From an uncultured Gammaproteobacteria bacterium (GTDB lineage: Bacteria; Pseudomonadota; Gammaproteobacteria; Halothiobacillales; Halothiobacillaceae): a stretch of 7,499 nt of DNA. Within the stretch, counting starts at the first letter, position 1. Every line of letters starts with the position of its first letter. The notes below the pieces were generated by a model. The model was given only the letters and a program-made list of their open reading frames with translations, ran no database searches and had not been told where the DNA came from. Location: positions 1-7,499 of the forward strand of contig CALKWL010000370.1 in assembly GCA_938004235.1 (NCBI GenBank). Direction: 5' to 3'. The position numbers and the translations under genes were made by a program. This document shows positions 6,909 to 7,499 of this stretch, piece by piece.

Positions 6909-7400
6909 ATGAGCTATTACTCACTCGAACCACCTGTAAGCACTTCCCTGACAAATTCCCCAAGCCCACTTCTTGTGGTACCTGACTCGCCATATCGTAT
7001 ACGCCGCTTTGTCGAAACCTTCGCCAAGCATTTTCGTCGCGAATTTGCTTATGACTTTGTCCCTTTCGAAGCAGCTGAAACACCGACTACGCTAGGTTAT
7101 ATTCCCTACGAAGCCTATCTTTTCCATGAGGTCGCACGTGATCTTCTTGCCCCGGATTATCCCGTAAAACATCGCTGCTTCGGAGCTTGTGTATTTCGCC
7201 GGGTGGAATGCGAAAATGCGCCAGCATGCTGGTCTCTTCAATGGGTTTGGCTGCACCCGTACTTCCGAAATAGGGGGTACCTCTCTGAGATATGGCCAGA
7301 ATTTATTCAAAAATATGGAAGCTTTAATGTAGAGCTCCCCTTGTCCGCTGCGATGGAAAAGTTTCTTGAAAAGAAAAGACATATTCAGCAGCAGACGTAG
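6909..7400 (+). CDS. Hypothetical protein with GNAT-like C-terminal half
   Basis: A 163-residue soluble protein that I do not recognise as a named family. The C-terminal half resembles a GNAT N-acetyltransferase core: a beta-strand-like FGACVFRRVE at 91-100, then SLQWVWLHPYFRNRG at 109-123, where R120-N-R-G123 matches the Q/R-x-x-G start of acetyl-CoA-binding motif A, although the third small residue is replaced by Leu125. A helix and VELPLSAAMEKFLEKK (141-156) follow. Cysteines at 90, 94, 101 and 107 bracket the strand region and could be structural or metal-binding. The N-terminal 30 residues are Ser/Pro/Thr-rich and lack a signal peptide or membrane segment. GGTGGG at 6897-6902, 6 bases before the ATG, acts as a plausible ribosome site. 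The gene is 75 bases from its neighbour and its start has lower GC content than ilvE, so it may belong to a separate, possibly acquired, unit. Substrate unknown. Confidence 0.7.
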   Translation: MSYYSLEPPVSTSLTNSPSPLLVVPDSPYRIRRFVETFAKHFRREFAYDFVPFEAAETPTTLGYIPYEAYLFHEVARDLLAPDYPVKHRCFGACVFRRVECENAPACWSLQWVWLHPYFRNRGYLSEIWPEFIQKYGSFNVELPLSAAMEKFLEKKRHIQQQT

Positions 7401-7499
7401 GCTGGAAAAGTGCAGAGCCTTTCCCTAACTGTCGCATCCCAGATGATTGCATTGACCCAAAACGTCATGCACTCTTTGTCAGTCGGGCGATGTTCGCCC
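7401..7499. other. Unassigned 3' flank, no supported gene
   Basis: The 99 bases after the last stop hold no supported gene. On the + strand, two frames stay open to the window edge (from GTG at 7410, and a start-less frame through 7412) but neither is long enough to judge. A weak imperfect hairpin, GGAAA at 7404-7408 with TTTCC at 7420-7424, has no T-tract after it. The last 15 bases form the hairpin listed separately. Confidence 0.5.
7485..7499. repeat. Perfect 6-bp GC-rich inverted repeat at the window edge
   Basis: GGGCGA, a TGT spacer and TCGCCC form a perfect 6-bp stem with a 3-base loop, ending exactly at the last base of the window. It could be the stem of a terminator for the upstream gene, part of a larger palindrome or a dispersed REP-like element. 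The following bases, including any T-tract, are outside the window, so its role cannot be decided. Confidence 0.5.

Noticed and set aside
7404..7424. Terminator after the GNAT-like gene (GGAAA ... TTTCC)
   Set aside because: The stem is 5 bp with a mismatch next, AT-rich, has an 11-base loop and is followed by CTAAC, not a T-tract.
6834..7499. Integron cassette with attC sites around the GNAT-like gene
   Set aside because: CCCTAAC at 7424-7430 region and GCTAGCG before the gene each miss the attC core consensus (RYYYAAC and GTTRRRY), no paired L boxes or long imperfect palindrome is visible, and no integrase is present.
7410..7499. Partial ORF from GTG running off the window end
   Set aside because: Thirty codons with only a weak TGGA upstream and no recognisable sequence; another frame is also open, so chance is a sufficient explanation.

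Overview
The window looks like the end of a draft or metagenomic contig from a betaproteobacterium. I infer this from protein character only: GlnE, IlvE and a small CHCC zinc-finger protein stand in one order on one strand, an arrangement I recall from many Betaproteobacteria, and the IlvE sequence has the form seen there. I cannot name a genus. The first 46 bases are not genomic. They match the 3' part of the Illumina P5/TruSeq universal adapter, so genomic sequence starts at about base 47 and nothing is known of what lies upstream.

Layout, all genes on the + strand: adapter remnant (1-46); a short leader with an extended -10 promoter candidate (77-85); gyrB (119-2569); glnE (start best placed at 2584, to 5463); ilvE (5520-6455); a 70-residue CHCC zinc-finger protein (6471-6683); a 44-residue single-span membrane peptide ORF (6699-6833); a 163-residue protein with a GNAT-like C-terminal half (6909-7400); and 99 bases of unassigned sequence ending exactly on a perfect 6-bp hairpin. 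I see no rRNA, tRNA, CRISPR array, transposase or inverted repeats of an insertion sequence.

The first five genes are closely packed: glnE follows the gyrB stop almost immediately, and the later gaps are 56, 15 and 15 bases. They could be read from one transcript beginning at the promoter before gyrB. They share no single pathway. GyrB supplies the ATPase half of DNA gyrase, GlnE controls glutamine synthetase by adenylylation, and IlvE makes branched-chain amino acids with glutamate as amino donor, so the glnE-ilvE pair has a nitrogen/glutamate link. Linkage of gyrB to glnE is unusual, since gyrB usually sits with dnaA-dnaN(-recF). GC content rises from roughly 30-48% in sampled lines of gyrB to about 60% in glnE and ilvE, then falls to about 45% in the start of the last ORF.

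Most of the window is ordinary housekeeping sequence and I found no convincing new system. The least explained part is 6684-7499: the tiny membrane ORF, the cysteine-containing GNAT-like protein and the terminal hairpin.
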